Assembly: GCF_014196125.1 (NCBI RefSeq)
Contig: NZ_JACIDA010000002.1
Span: 186,001-250,000, forward strand
Reading direction: 5' to 3'
Length of the DNA stretch: 64,000 nt
DNA from: Brevundimonas mediterranea
GTDB lineage: Bacteria > Pseudomonadota > Alphaproteobacteria > Caulobacterales > Caulobacteraceae
How positions within the stretch are numbered: the first letter of the stretch is position 1; every line of letters begins with the position of its first letter. The notes under the pieces are model-generated. The model made no database searches. It was not told the DNA's origin and was given only the letters and a program-made list of their open reading frames with translations. Positions 52,750 to 61,608 of this stretch are shown here, one piece after another. The position numbers were made by a program, and so were the translations under genes.

Positions 52750-54294
52750 ATGAGCACCGCCACGCCCCGCCCCCTCTCGAGCTTCGACGACGGCTTTGAC
52801 GTCGATATGGACTTCTCGGAGCCGACCGCCTTCCCGGCCGAGCCGGAGCGGTCACCGCTGCAGTTCACCGCCCCGGCGCCCATCCAGCCGTCCGTCCAGC
52901 CTGCCCCCCCGGGGTTCAATCCCGTAGGCGAAATGGTCGCCCAGGCGCAATCCACCCTGGCGCCGGCTCCCGCGCCCGTAGCGCCGGAAGCGGCCGCCAC
53001 TCCGTCCGGCGTCGTCCCGGCCGAAATGGCCGGCGGTCTCGCGGCCGTCGGATCCATCGGCGAAGTGTCGGTGCCGCGGATCGCCATCCATGTCTTCGCC
53101 GAACGCCAGGACACCCTGGCGGCGGCCGAGCGCGCCGCCCAGGACCGACGCCTGTCGCGCGCCACCACCCAGATCCGCATCGGCGGGATCATGGCCGCCG
53201 TCGAGACCTATCAGCACGAACCGACCCCGCCGCTGATCATCGTCGAATGCCTGAAGGATCCCCAGACTCTGTTGTGGGAAGTGGATCAGCTGGCCGAGGT
53301 CTGCGACGCCGGCACCAAGGTCGTCGTCGTGGGGCCGACCAACGACATCCTGCTGTTCCGCGAACTGATGCGTCGCGGGGTCAGCGAATATCTGGTGGGC
53401 CCGCTCCAGCCGCTGCAACTGATCGCGGCCATCGGCGGCCTGTTCAACGACCCGGCCCAGCCCTTCGTCGGCCGGTCCATCGCCTTCGTCGGCGCGCGGG
53501 GCGGGGCCGGAGCCTCGGCCGTGGCCCACAACACCGCCTATGCGATCTCGGAACGGATCGGCGCCAACACCGTCATCGTCGATTACGACCTGCCGTTCGG
53601 CACCGCCGGCCTGGACTTCAACCAGGATCCGCTGAGCGGCGTCGCCGACGCCCTGGGCCAGCCGGACCGACTGGACTCGACCCTGCTGGACCGGATGATG
53701 GTCCGCTGCACCGACAAGCTCAGCCTGTTCGCGGCGCCCGCCACCCTGGACACCGACTGGGACATCTCGACCGAGGCCTTCGAGGAGGTGACGACGCGCA
53801 TCCGCTCGACCGCGCCCTTCGTGGTCCTGGACCTGCCGCACCTGTGGTCGCCGTGGATGCGCCGCACCCTGATCAGCGCCGACGAGGTGGTGATCGTGGC
53901 GACGCCGGACCTGGCGGCCCTGCGCAACGCCAAGAACATGATGGACCTGATCCGTTCGGGCCGCCCGAACGACGCCCCGCCGCGCCTGGTGCTGAATCAG
54001 GTCGGGGTGCCCGGTCGTCCCGAGATCCCGGCCAAGGATTTCGGCGCCGCCCTGGGCGTTCATCCCAGCCTGATCATCCCCTTCGACGCCAAGACCTTCG
54101 GCGCGGCCGCCAACAACGGCCAGATGATCCTGGACGCCGGCGCCAAGACCAAGGCGGCCGAGGCCTTCCAGACCCTGGCCCAGATCGTGTCGCGCCGGGA
54201 AATCCCCGTGATCGCCGGACCCAAGTCCAAGCCCGGGAAGGCGGCTTCGACCGAGTCGAAATCCCTTTTCGCCTCCATGTTCAAGAAGCGCTGA
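52750..54294 (+). CDS. cpaE: Flp pilus localization ATPase CpaE
   Basis: 514 residues from the ATG at 52750, which has a GAGG nearby. After a Pro/Ala-rich N-terminal region of about 100 residues comes a receiver-like domain (ERQDTLAAAERAAQDR, ECLKDPQTLLWEVDQLAEVCD) and a ParA/MinD-type domain (AFVGARGGAGASAVAHNTAY, VIVDYDLPFGTAGLDFNQDP, FVVLDLPHLWSPWMR). The deviant Walker A reads ARGGAGAS, without the usual final GKT/S lysine. In Caulobacter CpaE places the secretin at the pole with the help of PodJ. It ends three bases before cpaF. Confidence 0.93.
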   Translation: MSTATPRPLSSFDDGFDVDMDFSEPTAFPAEPERSPLQFTAPAPIQPSVQPAPPGFNPVGEMVAQAQSTLAPAPAPVAPEAAATPSGVVPAEMAGGLAAVGSIGEVSVPRIAIHVFAERQDTLAAAERAAQDRRLSRATTQIRIGGIMAAVETYQHEPTPPLIIVECLKDPQTLLWEVDQLAEVCDAGTKVVVVGPTNDILLFRELMRRGVSEYLVGPLQPLQLIAAIGGLFNDPAQPFVGRSIAFVGARGGAGASAVAHNTAYAISERIGANTVIVDYDLPFGTAGLDFNQDPLSGVADALGQPDRLDSTLLDRMMVRCTDKLSLFAAPATLDTDWDISTEAFEEVTTRIRSTAPFVVLDLPHLWSPWMRRTLISADEVVIVATPDLAALRNAKNMMDLIRSGRPNDAPPRLVLNQVGVPGRPEIPAKDFGAALGVHPSLIIPFDAKTFGAAANNGQMILDAGAKTKAAEAFQTLAQIVSRREIPVIAGPKSKPGKAASTESKSLFASMFKKR

Positions 54295-54297
54295 GGG

Positions 54298-55944
54298 GTG
54301 TTCGGCAAGCGCACAGGTCAGCCCGGCGTCGTTCCGGCTCCGATGCGTCCCGCCCCTGCGGGCGTCGCCGGCGCCGCGCCCGAGTTCGCCCCGCGACAGC
54401 CCGCGCCGGGCGTCCAGACCGAGGCCTTCGCCTTCGGCGGCGCGGCCGACCTCGAGCCCGCTGTCGAGGCCTTCGCCCCGGCCGCTTCGGGGCAGGCCCA
54501 GGCTCAGCCGGCCGCCAAGGCCGACCGTCTTGACGCCCTGGCGTCCCGCCCGACCCCCGAGGCCGCGCCCCCCGCCGCGCCGGGCGGCAAGCCCGCGCCC
54601 GGCCCCAAGGCTACGGCCGGGTTCGAACAGCTGAAGAAGGCCCAGGCGGTCGCCGAGATCGTCCGGGAACAGAGCGACTATTATCACGCCACGAAGACCA
54701 CCATCTTCAATGCGTTGATGAACACCATCGACCTGGCCCAGCTGGCCCAGCTGGACACCAAGGCGGCGTCGGAAGAGATCCGCGACATCGTCGCCGAACT
54801 GGTGGCGATCAAGAACGTCTCCATGTCGGTCGCCGAACAGGAGCACCTGGTCCAGGACATCGTCAACGACGTCCTGGGCTACGGCCCGCTGGAGCCGCTG
54901 CTGGCCCGCGACGACATCGCCGACATCATGGTCAACGGCGCCGGCCGGGTCTTCATCGAGGTCGGGGGCAAGGTCCAGCTGACCAATGTCCGCTTCCGCG
55001 ACAACGCCCAGCTGATGAACATCTGCCAGCGGATCGTCTCCCAGGTCGGCCGCCGCGTGGACGAGTCGAGCCCGATCTGCGACGCCCGCCTGCCGGACGG
55101 TTCGCGCGTCAACGTCATCGCCCCGCCCCTGGCGCTGGACGGGCCGACGCTGACGATCCGGAAGTTCAAGAAGGACAAGCTGACGATGAAGAATCTGGTG
55201 GAGTACGCCTCCATCAGTCCCGAGGGCGCACGCGTCCTGGGCGTCATCGGCGCCTCGCGATGCAATCTGGTCATTTCGGGCGGCACGGGCTCGGGCAAGA
55301 CGACCCTGCTGAACACCCTGACGGCCTTCATCGACCCCACCGAACGGGTCATCACCTGCGAGGACGCGGCCGAACTGCAGCTGCAGCAGCCGCATGTGGT
55401 GCGTCTGGAGACGCGCCCGCCGAACCTCGAAGGCCAGGGCATGATCACCATGCGCGACCTGGTGAAGAACTGCCTGCGGATGCGTCCTGAACGGATCATC
55501 GTCGGCGAGGTGCGCGGACCCGAGGCCTTCGACCTGCTTCAGGCCATGAACACTGGCCACGACGGCTCCATGGGCACGCTGCACGCCAACTCCCCGCGCG
55601 AGGCCATCAGCAGGATGGAGTCGATGATCACCATGGGCGGCTACGGCCTGCCGTCCAGGACCATCCGCGAGATGATCGTCGGCTCGGTCGACGTCATCAT
55701 CCAGGCGGCCCGGCTGCGCGACGGCTCGCGCCGCATCACCCACATCACCGAGGTCGTGGGCCTGGAAGGCGATGTGATCGTCACCCAGGACCTGTTCGTC
55801 TACGACATCACCGGCGAGGACGAGAACGGCAAGATCGTCGGCCGCCACCGTTCGACCGGCATCGCCCGTCCACGCTTCTGGGACCGCGCCCGCTACTATG
55901 GCCTGGAGCGCGAACTGGCGGACGCCCTGGACGCGGCGGAGTAA
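54298..55944 (+). CDS. cpaF: Flp pilus assembly ATPase CpaF/TadA
   Basis: 548 residues if translation begins at the GTG at 54298; a later ATG near 54341 is possible because the GTG lacks a well-spaced ribosome site. The first 110 residues are Pro/Ala-rich. The VirB11-like ATPase follows, with GYGPLEPLLARDDIADIMVNG, Walker A ISGGTGSGKTTLLN near 325, TCEDAAELQLQQPHVVRLETR, RPERIIVGEVRGPEAFDLLQAMNTGHDGSMGTLHANSPREA and a final YYGLERELADALDAAE. It powers pilus extension and retraction. Confidence 0.94.
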   Translation: MFGKRTGQPGVVPAPMRPAPAGVAGAAPEFAPRQPAPGVQTEAFAFGGAADLEPAVEAFAPAASGQAQAQPAAKADRLDALASRPTPEAAPPAAPGGKPAPGPKATAGFEQLKKAQAVAEIVREQSDYYHATKTTIFNALMNTIDLAQLAQLDTKAASEEIRDIVAELVAIKNVSMSVAEQEHLVQDIVNDVLGYGPLEPLLARDDIADIMVNGAGRVFIEVGGKVQLTNVRFRDNAQLMNICQRIVSQVGRRVDESSPICDARLPDGSRVNVIAPPLALDGPTLTIRKFKKDKLTMKNLVEYASISPEGARVLGVIGASRCNLVISGGTGSGKTTLLNTLTAFIDPTERVITCEDAAELQLQQPHVVRLETRPPNLEGQGMITMRDLVKNCLRMRPERIIVGEVRGPEAFDLLQAMNTGHDGSMGTLHANSPREAISRMESMITMGGYGLPSRTIREMIVGSVDVIIQAARLRDGSRRITHITEVVGLEGDVIVTQDLFVYDITGEDENGKIVGRHRSTGIARPRFWDRARYYGLERELADALDAAE

Positions 55945-55948
55945 GGAC

Positions 55949-56929
55949 ATGTTGCCGATCCTCGCCGCCGTTCTGGCCTTCATCACCATCGGCGGCCTGG
56001 GCTGGGTCTTCGTCGGCGGCGACGATTCGTCCGGCCAGGCGGTCAAACGGGCGCAGAACCTGGGCGAGGGAAAGCGCAACGCCGCCACGGCGCGCAAGGC
56101 CGCAGCCGCCGCCAACACCCCCGAGGCGCGCCGCAAACAGATCATGGTGCAGCTCCAGGAAGCCGAGCGCCGCGAGCGCAAGGCGCGCGCCAATATGGCG
56201 GCCAAGCTGAAACAGGCCGGACTGACGATCAGTGTACGCACCTTCTACATCATCAGCGGCGGGGTGGGCCTGATCGCCGCCGTCGCCGCCCTGGCGTTCG
56301 GCCTGCATATCCTGATCGTTCTCGGCCTCGCGATCGTCGTCGGCCTGGGCCTGCCGCGGTGGATCGTCGGCTTCCTGGCCAAGGCGCGGATGAAAAAATT
56401 CTCGCTGGAGTTTCCCAATGCGGTGGACGTCATCGTTCGCGGCATCAAGTCGGGCCTGCCGGTCCACGAATGTTTCAAGATCATCGCCCGCGAAAGCCCC
56501 GCCCCACTCGGCCCGGCGTTCAAGAAGCTCGTGGAGGCGCTGGGCGTCGGCATGACCCTGGAACAGGCTCTGGACAAGATGTTCGAACAGATGCCGACCC
56601 CGGAACTGAGGTTCTTCACCATCGTCATCGCCATCCAGCAGAAGACGGGCGGCAATCTGGCTGAGGCGCTCAGCAATCTGTCGACCGTGTTGCGCGCGCG
56701 CCGGATGATGCGCGAGAAGGTCAAGGCCCTGTCTTCGGAAGCCCTGGCGTCCGCAGGCATCATCGCCTCCCTGCCGCCGGCCGTCATGACGATGGTGATG
56801 TTCACCAGCCCCGGCTACATGATGGCCCTGTTCACCGACATCCGCGGCAACGCGCTGCTGCTCCTAGCGGGCGCATTGATGGGGACGGGGGTCTTCGTCA
56901 TGAAGCGCATGATCTCGTTCAAGATCTGA
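55949..56929 (+). CDS. Flp pilus inner membrane platform protein TadB (CpaG)
   Basis: 326 residues from MLPILAAVLAFITIGG, with AAGGA before the start. Two N-terminal helices are followed by a cytoplasmic GspF/T2SSF domain (FPNAVDVIVRGIKSGLPVHECFKIIA, TPELRFFTIVIAIQQKTGGNLAEAL) and two C-terminal helices. The N-terminal part after helix 1 is Ala/Arg/Lys-rich (RKAAAAANTPEARRKQIM). TadB works with TadC as the inner membrane platform contacted by the CpaF ATPase. It starts four bases after cpaF. Confidence 0.93.
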   Translation: MLPILAAVLAFITIGGLGWVFVGGDDSSGQAVKRAQNLGEGKRNAATARKAAAAANTPEARRKQIMVQLQEAERRERKARANMAAKLKQAGLTISVRTFYIISGGVGLIAAVAALAFGLHILIVLGLAIVVGLGLPRWIVGFLAKARMKKFSLEFPNAVDVIVRGIKSGLPVHECFKIIARESPAPLGPAFKKLVEALGVGMTLEQALDKMFEQMPTPELRFFTIVIAIQQKTGGNLAEALSNLSTVLRARRMMREKVKALSSEALASAGIIASLPPAVMTMVMFTSPGYMMALFTDIRGNALLLLAGALMGTGVFVMKRMISFKI

Positions 56930-56939
56930 GGTCGGGACC

Positions 56940-57920
56940 GTGGACGCCTTCATTCGCTTCATCACCGACCCGCAGAACCTGCTCAGCCTCGGCGTGGGCG
57001 TGCTCGTCTTCGCCACCGTCCTGACCCTGCTGTCGTCGATGACGGGCGGGGTGAAGCTGGACCAGCGGATGAAGGCGGTGTCGGAACGCCGCGACGAACT
57101 GAAGCGCCGCTCCCGGGCCGCCATCCACGCGGGGCCGGGCGGATTGCGCCATACGGACGATGAGGGGTTCAAGAAGCGGGTCGTGGACCGGCTGAACCTG
57201 ACCCAGCTGCTGGAAGATCCCAAGGTCGCCAACCAGATGGCCCAGGCCGGCTATCGCGGCCCGCGCCCTTTGACCACCTTCTACTTCTTCCGCTTCGCCT
57301 CGCCCTTCATCTTCCTGATGGTGGTCGCCTTCTACATGTTCGTGATCAAGGTCGTAGACTGGCCCACGATGCAGAAGGTCACCGCCTGCATGGCCGCCGC
57401 CGTCGCGGGCTTCTATGCGCCCAACCTGTTTCTGACCAATCGGATCACCAAGCGCCGCACCTCGATCATGCAGGCCTTCCCCGACGCCCTCGACCTGTTG
57501 CTGATCTGCGTCGAGGCAGGGATGTCGATCGAGGCGGCGATCGCCAAGGTCAGCCAGGAGATCGGCACATCGTCCATCGAACTGGCCGAGGAGCTGTCCC
57601 TGCTGTCCGCCGAACTCAGCTATCTGCCGGACCGGCGCATGGCCTACGAGAACCTGGGCAAGCGGACCAATCATCCCGGCGTCAAATCCGTCGCCGTGGC
57701 CATGACCCAGGCCGAGACCTACGGCACGCCCCTGTCCTCGGCCCTGCGGGTGATGGCCAAGGAAAACCGCGACCTGCGGCTGTCGGCGGCGGAGAAGAAG
57801 GCCGCCGCCCTGCCGGCTCAGCTGACCGTGCCGATGATCCTGTTCTTCCTGCCGGTCCTGTTCATCGTCATCCTGGGCCCGGCGATCCTGAACATCATGG
57901 ACACGATGGCCAAGGGCTGA
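56940..57920 (+). CDS. Flp pilus inner membrane platform protein TadC (CpaH)
   Basis: 326 residues from the GTG at 56940. An N-terminal helix (LLSLGVGVLVFATVLTLLSS) precedes a pair in the middle (FYFFRFASPFIFLMVVAFYMFVI and the CMAAAVAGFYAPNLFLTN region). The T2SSF domain (FPDALDLLLICVEAGMSIEAAIAKVS, DRRMAYENLGKRTNHPGVKSVA) follows, and the C-terminus has VPMILFFLPVLFIVILGPAI. It partners TadB. It is the last gene of the cpa operon in the window, with the downstream SRPBCC gene converging on it. Confidence 0.93.
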   Translation: MDAFIRFITDPQNLLSLGVGVLVFATVLTLLSSMTGGVKLDQRMKAVSERRDELKRRSRAAIHAGPGGLRHTDDEGFKKRVVDRLNLTQLLEDPKVANQMAQAGYRGPRPLTTFYFFRFASPFIFLMVVAFYMFVIKVVDWPTMQKVTACMAAAVAGFYAPNLFLTNRITKRRTSIMQAFPDALDLLLICVEAGMSIEAAIAKVSQEIGTSSIELAEELSLLSAELSYLPDRRMAYENLGKRTNHPGVKSVAVAMTQAETYGTPLSSALRVMAKENRDLRLSAAEKKAAALPAQLTVPMILFFLPVLFIVILGPAILNIMDTMAKG

Positions 57921-57932
57921 TCCGGCGGCGCT

Positions 57933-58364
57933 TCAGGCCTCGGCTGCGGCCTTGAGATTGTCGACGATGGCCTGATGCGCGTCGCGCAGGGCGATCCGGT
58001 GCTTGTCGTGGAACAGCTCGCCCCTCAGCCCCGCGAACTTGTGAGCCGACGAGACGATGCAGCTGCCCTTTTCCAGCTCCTCGATGTCGATGTAGCGCAG
58101 GGTGCGGAACAGGAAGCCCCGGTTCTCGGTCCAGACCAGCCGCACATAGGGCCGCCAGTCGGCGATGCGGGCCACGACCGCGCGCTCCGGCTGACCGGGA
58201 AAGGCCTCGGTCAGGGTCAACTGGCCGCCGAAGGCGATGGCGCCCGAGACCTCGGTCTCGTGCGGATTCCATTCGTTCCAGCGCGACAGGTCGGAGACCA
58301 GCTCCCAGATCCGGTCGGAGGTCGCCCGCACGCCGGCGCGTTTCTCGATCTTGGTGTCGTCCAT
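57933..58364 (-). CDS. SRPBCC-domain (START-like) protein
   Basis: 143 residues from MDDTKIEKRAGVRATSDRIWELVSDLSRWNEWNPHE, the classical opening of the polyketide cyclase/SRPBCC hydrophobic-ligand-binding fold: a strand, then helix with the W-x-x-W-x-P motif. Later strands (FGGQLTLTEAFPG, VRLVWTENRGFLFRTLRYIDIEEL) and the long C-terminal helix (RIALRDAHQAIVDNLKAAA) complete the fold. The ligand is unknown. It is 41 bases from the (2Fe-2S)-like gene and ends 12 bases from the tadC stop. Confidence 0.85.
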   Translation of the reverse strand: MDDTKIEKRAGVRATSDRIWELVSDLSRWNEWNPHETEVSGAIAFGGQLTLTEAFPGQPERAVVARIADWRPYVRLVWTENRGFLFRTLRYIDIEELEKGSCIVSSAHKFAGLRGELFHDKHRIALRDAHQAIVDNLKAAAEA

Positions 58365-58405
58365 GCCGCCGATCTGGCACGACTGGGCGGCGGAAGAAAG
58401 ACGTC

Positions 58406-58756
58406 TCAGTCGGGCGTTACCACCTTCAGCCGCCGGCCGTCGTCCAGCCCCAGCCGCGTCTTGACCTCGAACAGGTCGGCGCCGGCCGGGATGATCAGCA
58501 GTTTCTTGGGATGGGCGGCGTTGACCGCCACCACGCCGCCCTTGGGGCAGATGTCGAAACAGTCGGTCCCCGCCACCGTCAGCTCGCCCTTGCGCCCCTT
58601 CTTGCCCTTCTTCAGGTGCAGATATTTCCGCAGGGCCTTCTTCAGCGTCAGATCGCCGTCCGGCCCGAAGCCGCCGTCCAGCTTCTTCGAGCATTTGCGG
58701 CACACCAGCACGACGTCGCGCCACTCGGTCGTCGTGCTCTTGATCGGCTTGGCCAT
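58406..58756 (-). CDS. Small (2Fe-2S) ferredoxin-like protein
   Basis: 116 residues from MAKPIKSTTTEWRDV. Two cysteine pairs stand out: VLVCRKCSKKLDGGFGPDG near residue 18 and GTDCFDICPKGGVVAVN near 70. The VC-x-x-C ... C-x3-C-P-K/G pattern resembles the thioredoxin-fold (2Fe-2S) ferredoxin family. The segment between is strongly basic (KKALRKYLHLKKGKKGRK), which suggests nucleic acid or membrane contact. The partner is unknown. It is co-oriented with the SRPBCC gene. Confidence 0.7.
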   Translation of the reverse strand: MAKPIKSTTTEWRDVVLVCRKCSKKLDGGFGPDGDLTLKKALRKYLHLKKGKKGRKGELTVAGTDCFDICPKGGVVAVNAAHPKKLLIIPAGADLFEVKTRLGLDDGRRLKVVTPD

Positions 58757-58843
58757 GATTCGATTTTCGCCGAGCGATGGTCGTTGCACAAGCGGCCCCG
58801 GCGCCCTCATCCTGCGGCTTCTCCGATTTCACGGGATATCCAC

Positions 58844-60148
58844 ATGCGTCGCCTGTTCGCCGTCTCCACCCTGGCGCTGCTGCTCGCGGCCGGCTCCGCC
58901 CAGGCCCAGGCCGTCGATGCGGCCAGCGTGAACGCCGCCGTCCAGCGTGTGACGCCCCGGGTGGTCGAATGGCGCCGCGACTTCCACCAGCATCCCGAAC
59001 TGGGCTTCGCCGAGACCCGCTCGGCCGCCGTCATCGCCGATCACCTGCGGTCCCTGGGGCTGGAGGTCCGCACCGGCGTCGGCAAGACCGGGGTGGTCGG
59101 CGTCCTGCACGGCGCCCGTCCGGGCCGGGTCGTGGCCCTGCGCGCCGACATGGACGCCCTGCCGGTGCAGGAGGCGACGGGCCTGGCCTTCGCCTCCACC
59201 GCCACGGGCACATACATGGGCAATACGGTTCCCGTGGCCCACGCCTGCGGCCACGATATGCACATGGCCATGTTGATGGGGGCGGCCCAGGTCCTGGCCG
59301 GGATGAAGGACCAGATCGCCGGCACGGTGGTCTTCGTCTTCCAGCCGGCGGAAGAGGGCGCCCCTCCCGGCGAACCCAAGGGCGGCGCCGCCCTGATGAT
59401 CGCCGAGGGCGCGCTGAACGATCCCAAGCCCGAGGCCATCTTCGGCCTGCACGTCGTGCCCGGCCGTCCGGGCAGCGTCTTCTACCGGCCAGAAGGTTTC
59501 ATGGCCGCCTCGGACCGGGTGGATATCGTGCTGAAGGGCAAACAGACCCACGGCGCCTGGCCCTGGCGCGGCGTGGACGTGATCGCGGTGGCGGGCCAGG
59601 TGATCGAGACGGTCAACACCCTGACCGCCCGAACGGTCGATCCGACCACCACCCCGACGGTCTTCACCATCGCCACCCTGAGCGCCGGCGTCCGCTACAA
59701 TATCATCCCCGACAGCGCGACCCTGTCGGGCACCCTGCGCACCTTCGATACAGCCCAGCGCGACGCCCTGGTCGCCCGCGCCGAGACCGCCATCGACCAT
59801 GTCGCCGCCGCCTATGGCGCCACCGCCGAGTTCGGCGTCAAACAGAACGCCGCCCTGGTCTTCAACGACCCCGGCCTGTCCGCCTGGCAGGCCCCGGTCC
59901 TGACCGAGGCGGCCGGCCCCGGCAACGTCAACCCCGCCACGCCCCCGACCACGGTGGCCGAGGACTTCAGCTATTTCCAGCAGGCCATCCCCGGCGTCTT
60001 CTACCATCTGGGCGCCAGTCCCGACGGCGTGGACCCGTCACAGTCGGCGCCCAACCATTCGCCGGAGTTCTCACCGAACGAAAAGGTCTTGCCGCTGGGC
60101 GTGAAGACGCATGTCCTGACGGCGCTGCGGTTTTTGGAGCGGAGTTAG
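58844..60148 (+). CDS. Exported M20-family amidohydrolase/peptidase
   Basis: 434 residues with a signal peptide (LFAVSTLALLLAAGSAQAQA). It has the M20D motifs: WRRDFHQHPELGF, ALRADMDALPV, the metal ligands in HACGHDMHM, and FQPAEEGAPPGE with the catalytic Glu pair. The dimerization domain (GKQTHGAWPWRGVDVIAVAGQVI) is followed by AEDFSYFQQAIPGVFYHLG. Such enzymes hydrolyse N-acyl or N-carbamoyl amino acids or hippurate-like amides; export here suggests peptide or amide scavenging in the periplasm. It is the last ordinary gene before the AT-rich island. Confidence 0.92.
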   Translation: MRRLFAVSTLALLLAAGSAQAQAVDAASVNAAVQRVTPRVVEWRRDFHQHPELGFAETRSAAVIADHLRSLGLEVRTGVGKTGVVGVLHGARPGRVVALRADMDALPVQEATGLAFASTATGTYMGNTVPVAHACGHDMHMAMLMGAAQVLAGMKDQIAGTVVFVFQPAEEGAPPGEPKGGAALMIAEGALNDPKPEAIFGLHVVPGRPGSVFYRPEGFMAASDRVDIVLKGKQTHGAWPWRGVDVIAVAGQVIETVNTLTARTVDPTTTPTVFTIATLSAGVRYNIIPDSATLSGTLRTFDTAQRDALVARAETAIDHVAAAYGATAEFGVKQNAALVFNDPGLSAWQAPVLTEAAGPGNVNPATPPTTVAEDFSYFQQAIPGVFYHLGASPDGVDPSQSAPNHSPEFSPNEKVLPLGVKTHVLTALRFLERS

Positions 60149-60347
60149 GGGGAGGTGGGCAATCGGGAGGCGTAACCCGTCACTTTGGGTGCTTGTAGTG
60201 CGCGCGTCTGTTCTTAATTCATAACCAGGTTGTCCTCGGGCCGATTCAGGCCTTTTAAAAGGTTGAACATGCCGACCCGGCCAGCGCATGCTTCACATGA
60301 GCTTAATACAACGTCAGCATTCTCAAGCTGCGCGAGGGGAGGCGAGA
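60149..60347. other. Upstream region of the AT-richer island with a 12-bp palindrome
   Basis: CCTTTTAAAAGG at 60251-60262 is a perfect palindrome about 85 bases before the first island gene and could be an operator. Composition shifts from GC-rich to AT-richer around 60200. No clear sigma-70 pair is seen. Confidence 0.4.
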
Positions 60348-61043
60348 ATGGCTGAAATCCGTGAGCAATATGCAGCGGTGGTTCTGCTCGGCCATATGAA
60401 CCCTCTGATCTTCCAGCCCGAGTGGCTCCGCGCCAATAACATTATTGGTGAGTCGGAGGCCAAAGCGGCAGTGGAAAATGGCGGTGATGACGTAATTCAT
60501 AAGGAAATCACACAGCTTTCGTTGGCAAAAAAGAGTATCTTAGTCGAGCAAGGCCGTTTCACGGTGACTGCACTAGAAGAGCCTTTGGTGTCAGCGAAGG
60601 ATTTTGCTTTAGGTTGTTTTCGGCTTCTGCCTCATACGCCGATTTCTGCGATGGGTTTGAATTTTATAACCGTCTTTCGCCTGAGCGATCACGTGAAGTG
60701 GCATGCAATGGGCGATGGCCTTGTTCCGAAGGCGCCTTGGGATGCCCTGCTTGCTCCACCAGAGGGAAAACAAGGCGTTCGAGTAGGGGGCATGCGCAAT
60801 CTAACGATTGAGCGCAGCCAGCGGCCGGACGAGCATTTAGGTTACATTCGAGTGATTGTTGAGGGGGTTGAGGGCAGCCAGCCGGACACCAAGTTTGGCG
60901 TCAACGACCACTATCAATTCGACCCCAAAAGCCCGAAGTCAGCGGGCGATGTAATGGACCTGTTGGAAGAGCAATGGGAAATCGCGCGTTTACGCGCTAA
61001 GAAAATCACAGATTCAATTATGGACTGGGCAGATGGCCTTTGA
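60348..61043 (+). CDS. Uncharacterized protein A of the MBL island
   Basis: 231 residues from MAEIREQYAAVVLLGHMNPLIF. The start at 60348 has GGGGAGGCGAGA directly upstream, better than the ATGs at 60288 and 60297. The central part (LSLAKKSILVEQGRFTVTA, CFRLLPHTPISAMGLNFITVFRLSD) suggests beta strands, and the end is a helix (LLEEQWEIARLRAKKITDSIMDW). The size and order faintly recall TIGR04255-type proteins, but I do not recognize it with confidence. Codon use is markedly AT-richer than in the neighbouring core genes: 24 of 60 bases are G or C at 60481-60540. It overlaps gene B by 11 bases. Function unknown. Confidence 0.7.
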   Translation: MAEIREQYAAVVLLGHMNPLIFQPEWLRANNIIGESEAKAAVENGGDDVIHKEITQLSLAKKSILVEQGRFTVTALEEPLVSAKDFALGCFRLLPHTPISAMGLNFITVFRLSDHVKWHAMGDGLVPKAPWDALLAPPEGKQGVRVGGMRNLTIERSQRPDEHLGYIRVIVEGVEGSQPDTKFGVNDHYQFDPKSPKSAGDVMDLLEEQWEIARLRAKKITDSIMDWADGL

Positions 61044-61608
61044 CGGAACGCCACTTCAAACTGCTGTCAGAGTTGGGCGAGCCAATGTTTCCCTTCCGCA
61101 GAATCCGCTACCGACGGAGGTATACCGTACGCGCGGCGAAGAGAGGATCGCCGGCTCCTTTGAGACTGCACAGCTCGATGATGACGACCGGTTCAACTCG
61201 GCGCAGGAACATCCTGCCCTGCAGGTCCGGCTGCCTCGCGCCGATCTCGCAACGGTAAAACCGCTTTCCCTCGGCCGGCTGCAAGTGCTTCAGTCGTGGG
61301 AAGGTTTCGTAATGGAGATCAACGACACCGAAGGCACATTTGGCGCGCGGCTTGCCGATCTTACCGACGAAGAGAACACCGAAGAATACGCAGAGTTCGA
61401 CCTCAGTGAAGTTGACTCTGACGATCAAGAGCTCCTGCGAGTTGGTGGCGTCTTTCGGTGGTTGATTGGTTATAGGGAGAACCAGTTCGGTCGTCGGGAG
61501 CGGGTTTCGTCTATCGTATTCCGTCGATTACCCGCGTGGACGGCTCGCGACCTAGAAGCGGCGAAGGCCGAGGGCGCTGCAGTTGCAAATGCTCTTCTCT
61601 GGGACTGA
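61033..61608 (+). CDS. Uncharacterized protein B of the MBL island
   Basis: 191 residues from the ATG at 61033, inside the end of gene A. The second half looks like a compact beta-rich domain: LQVLQSWEGFVMEINDTEGTFGARLADL, an acidic stretch (DEENTEEYAEFDLSEVDSDDQELLRV), then GGVFRWLIGYRENQFGRRERVSSIVFRRLPAWTARDLEAA. The pattern W-E-G-x-V and I-G-Y-R ... F-R-R-L-P-x-W looks conserved rather than random, but I know no function for it. There are no membrane segments. Overlaps at both ends (11 bases with A, 26 with C) argue for translation as one module. Confidence 0.7.
   Translation: MAFDGTPLQTAVRVGRANVSLPQNPLPTEVYRTRGEERIAGSFETAQLDDDDRFNSAQEHPALQVRLPRADLATVKPLSLGRLQVLQSWEGFVMEINDTEGTFGARLADLTDEENTEEYAEFDLSEVDSDDQELLRVGGVFRWLIGYRENQFGRRERVSSIVFRRLPAWTARDLEAAKAEGAAVANALLWD

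Noticed and set aside
52852..56241. Very long open frame antisense to cpaE and cpaF
   Set aside because: High-GC codon bias keeps the complementary frame open. The sense strand encodes intact CpaE, CpaF and TadB, and the antisense protein is low-complexity Arg/Gly/Asp-rich.
60288..60347. Earlier ATG starts for island gene A at 60288 and 60297
   Set aside because: Neither has a ribosome site, whereas the ATG at 60348 has a strong GGGGAGG just upstream.
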